A DNA stretch of 64,000 nucleotides. It comes from Microbispora rosea subsp. aerata. Its GTDB lineage: Bacteria; Actinomycetota; Actinomycetes; Streptosporangiales; Streptosporangiaceae. The translations under genes and the position numbers were made by a program. The DNA is taken from the NCBI RefSeq assembly GCF_014647835.1, contig NZ_BMPY01000005.1, forward strand, positions 62,001 to 126,000, in the 5' to 3' direction. The notes under the pieces are model-generated. The model was given only the letters and a program-made list of their open reading frames with translations. It ran no database searches and had not been told where the DNA came from. Shown here in pieces: positions 7,895 through 15,684 of this stretch (its first letter is position 1; every line of letters starts with the position of its first letter).

Positions 7895-9349
7895 GTGAAA
7901 CGGTGGAGAGCTGGGCTCCCTAAGACCATGGCCGCTCTGGCCCTCGGCCTGGCCGGTACGGCGATCGTCGTTGTGCCGTCGATGACGGCGCAGGCCAACA
8001 CCGCCGACCTCGTAGTCGACTACGCGTGCACCGGCGGTATCGCCGGCACGGGCTCGGGCACCGTGAACCTCCGGACGAAGCTCACAGTCCCCACGACCCT
8101 GAACGTCGGCGACCCGCTCAATGTGTCGTGGAAGCTCGGCTACAAGGACGCGACGCGCTTCGGGGCACCCGCCCACATGCCCAACGGCGGCCGGATCGAC
8201 GTGACCGGACGGGTCAACCTCACCGGGGGCTGGATCGGCCAGCTCCAGCCGAAGGGGACCGTGGACCAGCCGGGGCCGTTCGACAAGGGCACTCCGCTCC
8301 AGCTACCCACCGGAATCTCGGACTTCGCGTACACCGACCGGGAGGGCACCGTCACGATCCGGCCGGGCAAGACGTTGTTCGTCGACTTCCGACCCGCGGC
8401 CTCCGAGGTCATGGTCAACGACGACGATCCGGCGATCCATTACAGCGACGGGTGGGAGCCCCATGAAGGGCTGCCGCCCGAGGACAACGACCACCACCTC
8501 GATCTGCACAGGACCACGGTGAAGGACGCCTGGGCGTCGTTCACTTTCACGGGCACCGGCATCGAGTACGTCGCGCAGAAGGACAGGCGGGCGGGACCGA
8601 TCGACATCGCCATCGATGGTGAGCCGGCGACTCCGCCACGGGTCGACCCTTCGCGTAACCCCGACGGCACCCTGGTCAACGACGCCAACAAGGGCGGGCA
8701 GACCCTGTGGAAGTTCCGCGGCCTTAAGTACGGCGAGCACACGATCACGATCAAGAACGTCGAAGAGGGGAAGTGGGGCCAGCTCGACGCGTTTCGCGTG
8801 ATCACTCGGGATCTGGTCAATGCGCCGAAGGATTACCGTGCCGAGTGCACCCTCGTCAGTACTCCGGTCGCCGTCCAGGTGAAGATCGGTGGCGGGACGG
8901 GTGGCAGCCCGTCGCCAGACAACTCGCCCACTCCGGACACCTCGGCCAGCCCTTCGGCAGACGCTTCGCCGACTCCCGATAGGTCGCCCTCACCCGACGG
9001 CAACGGCAACGAGTCTCCGTCGCCTTCGCCTTCACCGTCGCCGTCGCCGTCGCCCTCGGCGAGCCCGACGCCGTCTCCGGCGGCGACGCAGAACTACGTG
9101 GTGGCGGTGGTCACGCGAGGAAGCCCGTCGCCGACGGTGACGAGGACGGTCACGCTGACCGCGACGCCGACCGTGGCGCAGGTGGCGATCACCCCGCGGG
9201 GTGGTGCGCAGACCGGTGAGGCTCCGGAACGCGTGTCGTCCTCCGGCATGCTGCTGGTCGGCGCCGGCGGCGCGCTGTTGACGATCGGCATGCTCAGCGG
9301 CGTGGCACTGCTCCGGCGCAGGGCGGCGCACGCGGGCGAGCGGGGCTGA
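7895..9349 (+). CDS. sortase-anchored surface protein with inserted carbohydrate-binding-like domain
   Basis: The 484-residue protein has a Sec signal peptide (about 1-35, ending AQA), a large extracellular region and a Ser/Pro/Thr stalk (about 335-400). It ends in a sorting signal: ITPRGGAQTG at 432-441, a hydrophobic helix, then LLRRRAAHAGERG. The extracellular part begins VDYACTGG and ends YRAECTLV, two cysteines that could close an immunoglobulin-like domain. Between them lies a stretch with HYSDGWEP, SFTFTGTGIEYV and GEHTITIKNV that resembles a galactose-binding jelly roll. GGAG lies six bases before the GTG. The sortase gene begins about ten bases after the stop. Its probable role is a cell-wall-attached binding or adhesion protein. 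Confidence 0.85.
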   Translation: MKRWRAGLPKTMAALALGLAGTAIVVVPSMTAQANTADLVVDYACTGGIAGTGSGTVNLRTKLTVPTTLNVGDPLNVSWKLGYKDATRFGAPAHMPNGGRIDVTGRVNLTGGWIGQLQPKGTVDQPGPFDKGTPLQLPTGISDFAYTDREGTVTIRPGKTLFVDFRPAASEVMVNDDDPAIHYSDGWEPHEGLPPEDNDHHLDLHRTTVKDAWASFTFTGTGIEYVAQKDRRAGPIDIAIDGEPATPPRVDPSRNPDGTLVNDANKGGQTLWKFRGLKYGEHTITIKNVEEGKWGQLDAFRVITRDLVNAPKDYRAECTLVSTPVAVQVKIGGGTGGSPSPDNSPTPDTSASPSADASPTPDRSPSPDGNGNESPSPSPSPSPSPSPSASPTPSPAATQNYVVAVVTRGSPSPTVTRTVTLTATPTVAQVAITPRGGAQTGEAPERVSSSGMLLVGAGGALLTIGMLSGVALLRRRAAHAGERG

Positions 9350-9360
9350 GGAGGATGACG

Positions 9361-10260
9361 ATGAGCGGCACTCCTGACAGCGGTGCTCCTGACAACGGCG
9401 CTCCCGGCCAGGGCGGCACGGAGAACGGCGTCACGAAGACGCGCAAGCCGCTGCCGCAGCCGGTCCTCGCGACCCTGCTCGTGGCCGGGTCGTTCGGCGG
9501 CATCGCCGCGGTGATGGCCGGGATGCTCGTCGTGCTGAGCCCCTCGGAGCCGCAGGAGTCCGGGCCGGTCCCGGGCGCGGTGAACGTTCAGGGCGCGGGC
9601 AACGTGGCCTTCCTGCCGCCGACCGTGGGGCCGGGCGGGCCGGGTGTGCCGCTCACGGCGGCGGACCCGACCGCGCCGCCGCCGCTTCCCGCGGAGCAGC
9701 CGGCCGCCCCGCTGACTCTCACGAGCGCGGCCTCGTCGTCCTCGAAGCCGCTGTCGTCCTCGTCGTCGGCGGCGAGGAAGACGACGGCCAAGAAGGTCAC
9801 CGGCAGGCCGCTCAAGATCAGCATCCCGGCGATCGGCGTGAAGGCCGCCGTGGGCTCGGTCGGCGTGACGAAGTCCGGCGAGATTCAGACGCCCCCGCTG
9901 AGCAAGCCGAACCTCACCGGCTGGTATCGCCTCGGGCCGGCTCCCGGCGACCAGGGCCCGGCGGTCATCCTCGGGCACGTGAACACCCGCAAGGGCGCCG
10001 CCGTCTTCAGCCGCCTGCGCGAGCTCAAGCGCGGCAACAAGATCGCGGTCCTCCGTGCGGACGGCAAGATGGCGATCTTCACGGTGGACGGCATCGAGCA
10101 GGTCAGCAAGTCGGCGTTCCCGACGAAGCGGGTCTACGGCAACACCATCACGTCCTCGCTGCGGCTGATCACCTGCGGCGGGGTCTACAACGCCAAGCAG
10201 CACCACTACACCGACAACATCATCGTCTACGCGACGCTGACGGGGACCAAGGGCAAGTGA
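9361..10260 (+). CDS. class F sortase (first copy)
   Basis: This transpeptidase should cut the sorting signal of surface proteins and join them to the cell wall. The N-terminus is cytoplasmic and short. A membrane helix (PVLATLLVAGSFGGIAAVMA) and a Ser-rich linker lead to the catalytic barrel. Catalytic residues (numbered from this start) are H206 in ILGHVNT and C272 in RLITCGG. The ATG at 9361 is preferred to one at 9355 because GAGGAGG at 9348-9354 then has normal spacing. It is a paralogue of the sortase at 13533: both share VGPGG-x-G-x-PLT after the helix and LITCGG-x-Y-N in the core. It is co-transcribed with the surface protein upstream. Confidence 0.92.
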   Translation: MSGTPDSGAPDNGAPGQGGTENGVTKTRKPLPQPVLATLLVAGSFGGIAAVMAGMLVVLSPSEPQESGPVPGAVNVQGAGNVAFLPPTVGPGGPGVPLTAADPTAPPPLPAEQPAAPLTLTSAASSSSKPLSSSSSAARKTTAKKVTGRPLKISIPAIGVKAAVGSVGVTKSGEIQTPPLSKPNLTGWYRLGPAPGDQGPAVILGHVNTRKGAAVFSRLRELKRGNKIAVLRADGKMAIFTVDGIEQVSKSAFPTKRVYGNTITSSLRLITCGGVYNAKQHHYTDNIIVYATLTGTKGK

Positions 10261-10270
10261 GGCGACGTGG

Positions 10271-11062
10271 TCAGCCCAGGCTGATCACGTCCTCGCCTTC
10301 CCGCGCCTCGCGCCCGGCCGGATCGCGCGGCCCACGCCGCACGTGGACGACGCGCTGGACCAGCAGCGTGCCCGCCACCGCGATCACCGCGACCACGAGC
10401 AGCGCGTACGGCTCGCGCCACGGCGGGGCGGCATCGTCGGCCGCCACGACCTGAGCGGGCTGAGTGACCTGAACCGGCCGCGTGACCTCGGCCGGTTGCG
10501 CGGCCCGGACCGATGACGGTGACGCGGCGGGTGTCACGGCCGGAAGGCGGCCGGGGACGACGGTCTTCGCCTTCCACGGGAACCCGGGCGGCTTCACCGG
10601 CCCCCAATAATCCGTGATCTCCATGCCCGGGGACACCGGGAACCGCGGCGGCGCCGTCTTCAGCCCGCCCGGCACGGTGAGCGTGCCGATCTCGTACGGC
10701 TCGAACATGCCCTGCACGCCCTGCACCCGCCACCGCCCGGCCGGCACCGTGATCGACGTGGCGTAGTGGGCGGGCTCGGGCAGCGGCGTCCCGTCGAACG
10801 TCAGGGTCGTGCCGTCCTCCCCGGTCAGACGCAGGCCGACCGGTTCGAGGCCGCCCGGGCCGTCGTACGGATGGGTGCCGTGCTGCAGCACCCAGAAGCC
10901 CACGGTGTAGGAGACGCCGGGCCGCAACGTGCCGGGAAGCGGGTCGAGTTCGGTCACGGCCCAGAACCCGGCCCGCGCGTGGGCGGGCAGGGCCGTCGCG
11001 GCGGGCAGGCCCGTCACGAGGATCGCCGCCACGGCCGCGAGCGCCACGATCAGTCGTCGCAT
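10271..11062 (-). CDS. secreted, C-terminally membrane-anchored protein of unknown function
   Basis: The 263-residue protein has a signal peptide (MRRLIVALAAVAAILVTGL). A beta-rich outer domain follows with GFWVLQHGTHPYDG and ITVPAGRWRVQGV, then a Pro/Ala/Val-rich linker. It ends with one membrane helix (YALLVVAVIAVAGTLLV) and a basic tail. The form resembles extracellular immunoglobulin-like or metal-transport accessory domains, but I cannot name the family. The ATG at 11062 is chosen because GGAGG precedes it at normal spacing; a GTG three codons earlier abuts the same site. It faces the first sortase gene tail to tail, with ten bases between the stops. Confidence 0.8.
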   Translation of the reverse strand: MRRLIVALAAVAAILVTGLPAATALPAHARAGFWAVTELDPLPGTLRPGVSYTVGFWVLQHGTHPYDGPGGLEPVGLRLTGEDGTTLTFDGTPLPEPAHYATSITVPAGRWRVQGVQGMFEPYEIGTLTVPGGLKTAPPRFPVSPGMEITDYWGPVKPPGFPWKAKTVVPGRLPAVTPAASPSSVRAAQPAEVTRPVQVTQPAQVVAADDAAPPWREPYALLVVAVIAVAGTLLVQRVVHVRRGPRDPAGREAREGEDVISLG

Positions 11063-11210
11063 GGGAAACACCTCCGCTCTCCCTACCGTGGGAGGGCCGT
11101 GAAGGTTCCCTGAGAATTTCCTGACAAAGGCGCGCGCCGGTCATTTCCTTGGTCAAATACTGGGAGACTGTCTGCTACGTGTCCGTGACTGAGGTGGCAG
11201 GAGAGACGTC

Positions 11211-12431
11211 GTGCCCGACCCCAGTGCCCGGCGCAGGAGTGCCAGGCGTCGCATCGCGGCACGGTCGGCGGCGGGAGCGGCGGCCGCGCTGGCCCTGATG
11301 ACGTGGCCGGTGCTCGCGGCGAGCGAGACCAGGACCGTGCTCTACTCCTGCACTCCTGCGGGCGGCACCTCCGCGACCTATCCCGTGAGCGTGGCCCTGG
11401 CCGCGCCCGACAACGCGGTGGTGGACAGCCAGGCGGTCGTGACCTGGCGGATCGCTCCCGGCGCGACCTCGGAGGGGCAGAGCGCGCTGGTGGCGCCGGC
11501 GACCGGCATCGCGGCCGGCGACGTCGTGACCGTCGATGGGCTGCTGGAGGTGACCGGCGCCCCCGTCGTGAGCGAGCCGGCCGGCGAATCGCCGACGCCC
11601 TCTCCCTCGGCCTCGCTTTCCGCCTCCCCGACGCCCTCCCCGTCGGCCTCGCCTTCCCCGGACGACGAGCAGTCCGCCGACGACACGGGACCCCTGGCGG
11701 ACACCTCCGTCACGCCGTCTCCGAGCGCGACACCCGCCGACCCCTCCGGCAACTCCGACGGTGAGTCGACGACCGGCGCGGAGGAGACCCCTTCGGCGCT
11801 CACGCTGAGCCCCACGGCCTCGCTGACCGTCGCGACGGCCGTTCCGGGGTCGGCCACGCTGTCGCCGATCCCCGAACTGCTCGTCACGCTGAACCCGACG
11901 GCCGAGGGCACCGTGGGAGTCGCGGCCGGAGACTTCACGCTGCGGCTGCGGCCGGCCGGGGACACCACCGGCGGCGGTGAGGCGATCTACACGTGCACGC
12001 TGCCGGACGCCGAGGCTCCGGCGTCGCTCGCCTTCACCGTCTCCACCTCGACCAGCACGACTCCCGGCGGTGGGAACGACACGAGCACCTCGCCCAGCCC
12101 CGACGAGACGACCACGTCTCCGGCGGCCGGCGCCACGGTGACGACCACCGCCACGACCACGGCGACAACCACGGCGACGGCCACGACGACGGCCACCGCC
12201 ACGGCGACCACCACCGTCTCCGCCACCGTGACCGCGACGGTCTCTCATACGGTGACCAAGCAGGTCAAGACGACACCGCTCGGCGGCGCGCAGACGGGGG
12301 CCGGGGGCGACGCCGGCCCGGACGCCCGGCTCGTCGTGCTCACCGGCATGGCCTTGATCGCCGCGTCGGCGACCGGAGGGCTGCTGCTGCGGCGCTTCGG
12401 CCCGCGCCCCGGTCCGTACGGCAGGCGCTGA
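11211..12431 (+). CDS. sortase-anchored surface protein (second)
   Basis: The 406-residue protein has a signal peptide containing twin arginines (RRIAARSAAG) and a hydrophobic segment. A domain starting VLYSCTPAGG and closing at IYTCTLPD gives a cysteine pair. Ser/Pro and Thr/Ala-rich low-complexity stretches follow, the last nearly all T and A, and are probably a stalk. The C-terminus is TPLGGAQTGAGGDAGPDAR from residue 355, a hydrophobic helix and LRRFGPRPG, a sorting signal like its neighbours'. AGGAGAG lies six bases before the GTG. The 11-base leader GGAGAGACGTC is identical to that of the third surface gene. The overall fold is unknown. Confidence 0.82.
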   Translation: MPDPSARRRSARRRIAARSAAGAAAALALMTWPVLAASETRTVLYSCTPAGGTSATYPVSVALAAPDNAVVDSQAVVTWRIAPGATSEGQSALVAPATGIAAGDVVTVDGLLEVTGAPVVSEPAGESPTPSPSASLSASPTPSPSASPSPDDEQSADDTGPLADTSVTPSPSATPADPSGNSDGESTTGAEETPSALTLSPTASLTVATAVPGSATLSPIPELLVTLNPTAEGTVGVAAGDFTLRLRPAGDTTGGGEAIYTCTLPDAEAPASLAFTVSTSTSTTPGGGNDTSTSPSPDETTTSPAAGATVTTTATTTATTTATATTTATATATTTVSATVTATVSHTVTKQVKTTPLGGAQTGAGGDAGPDARLVVLTGMALIAASATGGLLLRRFGPRPGPYGRR

Positions 12432-12587
12432 CGATCCCGTGACACGGACACGAGGTGGACGCGACAATGTTTGGGCGAACCGAGGGGCTCTTGGGGTTTT
12501 TGTCCGTCAGATCGCTACCTTGCCATGACCGTATGCTGGCATGCTGGTACGCCTGTTGACTGTGAGCATCGAAGTGGAGAGACGTCA

Positions 12588-13523
12588 GTGCTGAAGTCAA
12601 AGGCGCGGGGCCGTGTCGCCGTCAAGGCCGCCGCGGCCGGAGTGGTCAGCGCGGGCCTTCTCCTGGGCCTGGGCGCACTTGGCGCGCGTGCCGACACGAA
12701 GACCGTGACGTACGCGTGCACTCCGGGCACCACGGGCGGCACTCCCGCCAATCACGATTTCATCGTGACGCTCTCCGCGAGCACCTCGGCGGTGACCGGG
12801 ACCCAATACACGGCGACGTTGAGCATCCAGCCCGCGACCGCGTCGGCGTTCCGCGCGCCGGTGGACATCGAGAGCGGCGCGGCGATCCAGTTGCAGCCGA
12901 ACGTGTCGGCGACGGCGCTGCCGGCGGGCGTGACCGCGGGCGTGTCCACACCGTCGCCGACCGGCACGGCGTTGACCACGGCCATCACGGCTCAGGGGAC
13001 GATGCCGCCGCTGCCCGCGGCCACGCTGACCGTCACGCCGTCGGACGGGGCCGCCACGGTCGTGCTGACGGCGAAGGACTTCAAGATCAACATGATCGCG
13101 CCCGTGGGCACGGGCACGACCACCACCACGACGCCCACCCTGCTCTACACCTGCCAGGTCGCCACGACGGGCGCCAACACGGCGCCCGCGGTGGCGACGA
13201 TCACGGTGACGAGCCCCTCGGCGTCCCCGAGCGCGAGTGCCAGCGCGAGCGCCAGCCCCAGCGCTTCCGCGAGCACCTCGCCCACGCCGACCAGCACGCG
13301 GACGGTGTACGAGACCGTGTACGCCTCGCCCACGCCCGCCAAGTCGAAGAAGACGAAGTCCGTCCAGGTCGAGAACACGCCGGACGGCGGCGCGGCCACC
13401 GGCGGCGGCGGCGACGCGGGCCCGGACGCCCGGCTCTTCGTCCTCACCGGCACCGCGCTGATGCTGGCGGCGGCCGGAGGAGGACTCGTGCTCCGCGCCC
13501 GGCGCCGCCCGGTGAGGCACTAG
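12588..13523 (+). CDS. sortase-anchored surface protein (third)
   Basis: The 311-residue protein starts at a GTG with GGAGAG seven bases upstream; longer in-frame starts lack this. The signal peptide ends near ARA. One beta-rich domain of about 170 residues runs from VTYACTPG to LLYTCQVA, again bounded by two cysteines. A Ser/Ala stalk follows. The end is NTPDGGAATGGGG from residue 263, a hydrophobic helix and RARRRPVRH. The shared cysteine layout and sorting signal make it a relative of the protein at 11211. It is followed after nine bases by the second sortase, so it is the likely preferred substrate of that enzyme. Confidence 0.84.
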   Translation: MLKSKARGRVAVKAAAAGVVSAGLLLGLGALGARADTKTVTYACTPGTTGGTPANHDFIVTLSASTSAVTGTQYTATLSIQPATASAFRAPVDIESGAAIQLQPNVSATALPAGVTAGVSTPSPTGTALTTAITAQGTMPPLPAATLTVTPSDGAATVVLTAKDFKINMIAPVGTGTTTTTTPTLLYTCQVATTGANTAPAVATITVTSPSASPSASASASASPSASASTSPTPTSTRTVYETVYASPTPAKSKKTKSVQVENTPDGGAATGGGGDAGPDARLFVLTGTALMLAAAGGGLVLRARRRPVRH

Positions 13524-13532
13524 GGCGAAGCC

Positions 13533-14447
13533 ATGACCACCCCGCCACCTGGACAGTACCCGCCTGGCCAGCCGTACGGCGTGCCTCTCGGGCCGGGCGG
13601 GCAGGGCTATCCGCAGCCGGTGTACGGCCAGCCGGTCTTCCAGCCGGTCGTGCTGCCCCAAGTGCAGCCCGTGCAGCCGGCGCCTTCACCGCCGCCGGAG
13701 GAGAAGCCCCCCGGCGAGGGCACCCAGACCATCCGGCGGGTGCTGATCACGGCGGCCATCCTGGGCCTGGTCATCGTGCTCGTGGGCGTTGTGATCATGG
13801 TGAACAACCCCGATGAGTACGTCACGCCGAGCCGTTCGACGCTGAAGCTGGCGGCCCCGCAGAACGGACTCGCCCCGTCCGTGGGACCGGGCGGCACCGG
13901 GCAGCCGCTGACGCAGGCGGTCGCCGACGCGCCGGCGCCGCTCCCGGAGATCCCGCCCGCCCCCGCGATGCAGCCGTCCACGCCCAAGCGGCTGATCATC
14001 CGCAAGATCGGCGTCAACGCGCCGATCAAGTCGGTCGGCCTCGACCGCAACGGCGCGATCGAGACGCCCCCGATCAACAACGCGAACCTGGTCGGCTGGT
14101 ATCGGGGCGGCCCGACCGCGGGAGAGGCGGGCCCGGCCGTCATGCTCGGCCACAAGGACACCACCACCCGCAGCGCCGTCTTCAGCCGCCTGCACGAGCT
14201 GGAGTACGGCGACAAGATCGAGGTCGTCCGCCTCGACGGGACCGTCGCCGTCTTCACGGTGGGCGGAGTCGAACAGGCGGACAAGCGGACGTTCCCCACC
14301 AACCGGGTGTACGGCCACGCCGACAACGCGGAGCTCAGGCTGATCACCTGTGGTGGGACCTACAACCGGACCACCGGCCACTACGTCGACAACGTCATCG
14401 TCTATGCCCTCATGACGGGTTCGCGCCGCGCGAAGTCGACGTCCTGA
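13533..14447 (+). CDS. class F sortase (second copy)
   Basis: The 304-residue enzyme has a cytoplasmic N-terminus unusually rich in Pro, Gln and Gly. A membrane helix (RRVLITAAILGLVIVLVGVV) and a Pro/Ala linker lead to the sortase barrel. Catalytic H207 lies in MLGHKDT and C273 in RLITCGG. The segment after the cysteine reads TYNRTTGHYVDN and contains an arginine, whereas the first sortase has VYNAKQHHYTDN. The gene follows the third surface-protein gene closely and should anchor proteins carrying the TP-x-GGA-x-TG signal. No terminator is evident before the next gene. Confidence 0.92.
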   Translation: MTTPPPGQYPPGQPYGVPLGPGGQGYPQPVYGQPVFQPVVLPQVQPVQPAPSPPPEEKPPGEGTQTIRRVLITAAILGLVIVLVGVVIMVNNPDEYVTPSRSTLKLAAPQNGLAPSVGPGGTGQPLTQAVADAPAPLPEIPPAPAMQPSTPKRLIIRKIGVNAPIKSVGLDRNGAIETPPINNANLVGWYRGGPTAGEAGPAVMLGHKDTTTRSAVFSRLHELEYGDKIEVVRLDGTVAVFTVGGVEQADKRTFPTNRVYGHADNAELRLITCGGTYNRTTGHYVDNVIVYALMTGSRRAKSTS

Positions 14448-14528
14448 TCCGGGCACCTGCCCGGAAGGGCTCGTGACCGGCGGCCGACGTGGCTATGGTC
14501 GGTTTTCGATCGATCATGAGGAGGGCCT

Positions 14529-15596
14529 GTGGGCTTGTTCTCGAAACTTCTGCTGCCCGGCCGGCTGCGCACGGGTCCCACCGCGCTGCTGCCCGCCCGG
14601 CCGGATCAGAAAACGCTGCTCGCCATCGCGCAGCTCGCCGATCCCGAGGCGAGGATCGACGGCGACGACGTCGTCGCGGGCGGATCGCGGATCCAGCCGC
14701 CCATCGAACTGACCGAAGACGTCCTCGCCAAACTCGGCGTTCCCGACGAAGGCCGGCTCTGGGCGTGCCGGATCGCCGCCGACGGCCCGCTGCCGGTGGA
14801 CTTCTTCGACAAGAGCCTCGCCGAGGGCATCGCGTACCGCCTGGGCGGCTGGTCGCTGTGCCGGGGCGAGCCGCTCGACCCGGCGGAGGACGGGGGAGAC
14901 CCGCTCGTCTACCTGCCGGCCGTGCCGGAGCCGGAGGAGATCCTGCCGATCCTGTCCGGGGCGCTGCGGCACGCCGACGCCGTGGACACCGAAAGGTGGC
15001 CCGAAGGTGAGCTGATTGACGGCGTCGTCCGCATCCCCGTCCGCCGTGGCAGGGTCACGGACGTCTACGCGGGCGCCGACGTGCTGGTCGTGATCGAGGA
15101 GGGGCACCGCATGCCGCCCGCCGCCCAGGTCCGCTGGCCGTACCTCACGGAGATCGCCATCGCCCGGATCACCCCGGACACGCGTACGGAGAAGGCGGAC
15201 GGCGAGGACGCGGGTGCGGTTTCCGCGCAGGCCGTCGGCGGCTCGGCGGGCGACGCGACGAGCGTGGACGCCGGCGCCGACACGGCCGCGGATGCGACCG
15301 GCGCGGACGCCGCCACGGCGAAAGACGCGACCGGCGCGAACGCTGCCACGGTGGGAGACGTGACCGACACGGCCCACGCGGCGGGCGGCGCGACCGGTGC
15401 GAACGCCGACGCGGCCGGTGCGGCGGACGCGGCGAGCCGCGACGACGGGAAGGACGCGGACGAGGCGCGCGAGGCGCTGCTCGCGCGGGCGGCCGTGGCG
15501 CTCGTGCTGGCCGAGGGTCTGCGGGGGATCGCGGCGGACAGCCGGGGCTTCCAGCTCGCGGAGGCCGACGACGTGCTACCCGGACGATTCGCCTGA
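14529..15596 (+). CDS. hypothetical protein with Ala/Asp-rich repetitive tail region
   Basis: I do not recognise this 355-residue protein. Residues 1-215 look like a compact soluble domain with no signal peptide. They include LLAIAQLADPEARIDGDD and a PVRRGRVTDVYAGADVLVV stretch. Residues about 220-310 are an imperfect repeat of Ala, Asp, Gly and Thr (variants of GADAAT and ATGAN), probably disordered. A short helical end follows. GAGGAGGG precedes the GTG start. It lies after the sortase island but shows no export or anchoring signal, so membership of that island is doubtful. Confidence 0.7.
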   Translation: MGLFSKLLLPGRLRTGPTALLPARPDQKTLLAIAQLADPEARIDGDDVVAGGSRIQPPIELTEDVLAKLGVPDEGRLWACRIAADGPLPVDFFDKSLAEGIAYRLGGWSLCRGEPLDPAEDGGDPLVYLPAVPEPEEILPILSGALRHADAVDTERWPEGELIDGVVRIPVRRGRVTDVYAGADVLVVIEEGHRMPPAAQVRWPYLTEIAIARITPDTRTEKADGEDAGAVSAQAVGGSAGDATSVDAGADTAADATGADAATAKDATGANAATVGDVTDTAHAAGGATGANADAAGAADAASRDDGKDADEAREALLARAAVALVLAEGLRGIAADSRGFQLAEADDVLPGRFA

Positions 15597-15649
15597 ACCT
15601 TGGCCATATCGTCGCCTCCCCCGACGAAAGTTCTGATGTAACCTCTCAC

Positions 15650-15670
15650 TAACCGAACATTGCTCGGTTA
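15650..15670. promoter_or_regulatory. palindromic operator candidate upstream of the thiolase
   Basis: TAACCGA and TCGGTTA are exact inverted arms with seven bases between. The inner CA/TG also match symmetry, giving a near-palindrome of 19 bases. It ends 14 bases before the thiolase start, where bound protein would block initiation. The form is that of a TetR-family operator and differs from the palindrome at 7722. Confidence 0.55.
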
Positions 15671-15684
15671 ACTATGGAGGCACT

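Noticed and set aside
9001-9080. Short DNA repeat in the first surface gene (TCGCCGTCGCCG).
   Set aside because: It simply encodes the Ser/Pro stalk of the protein and needs no separate explanation.
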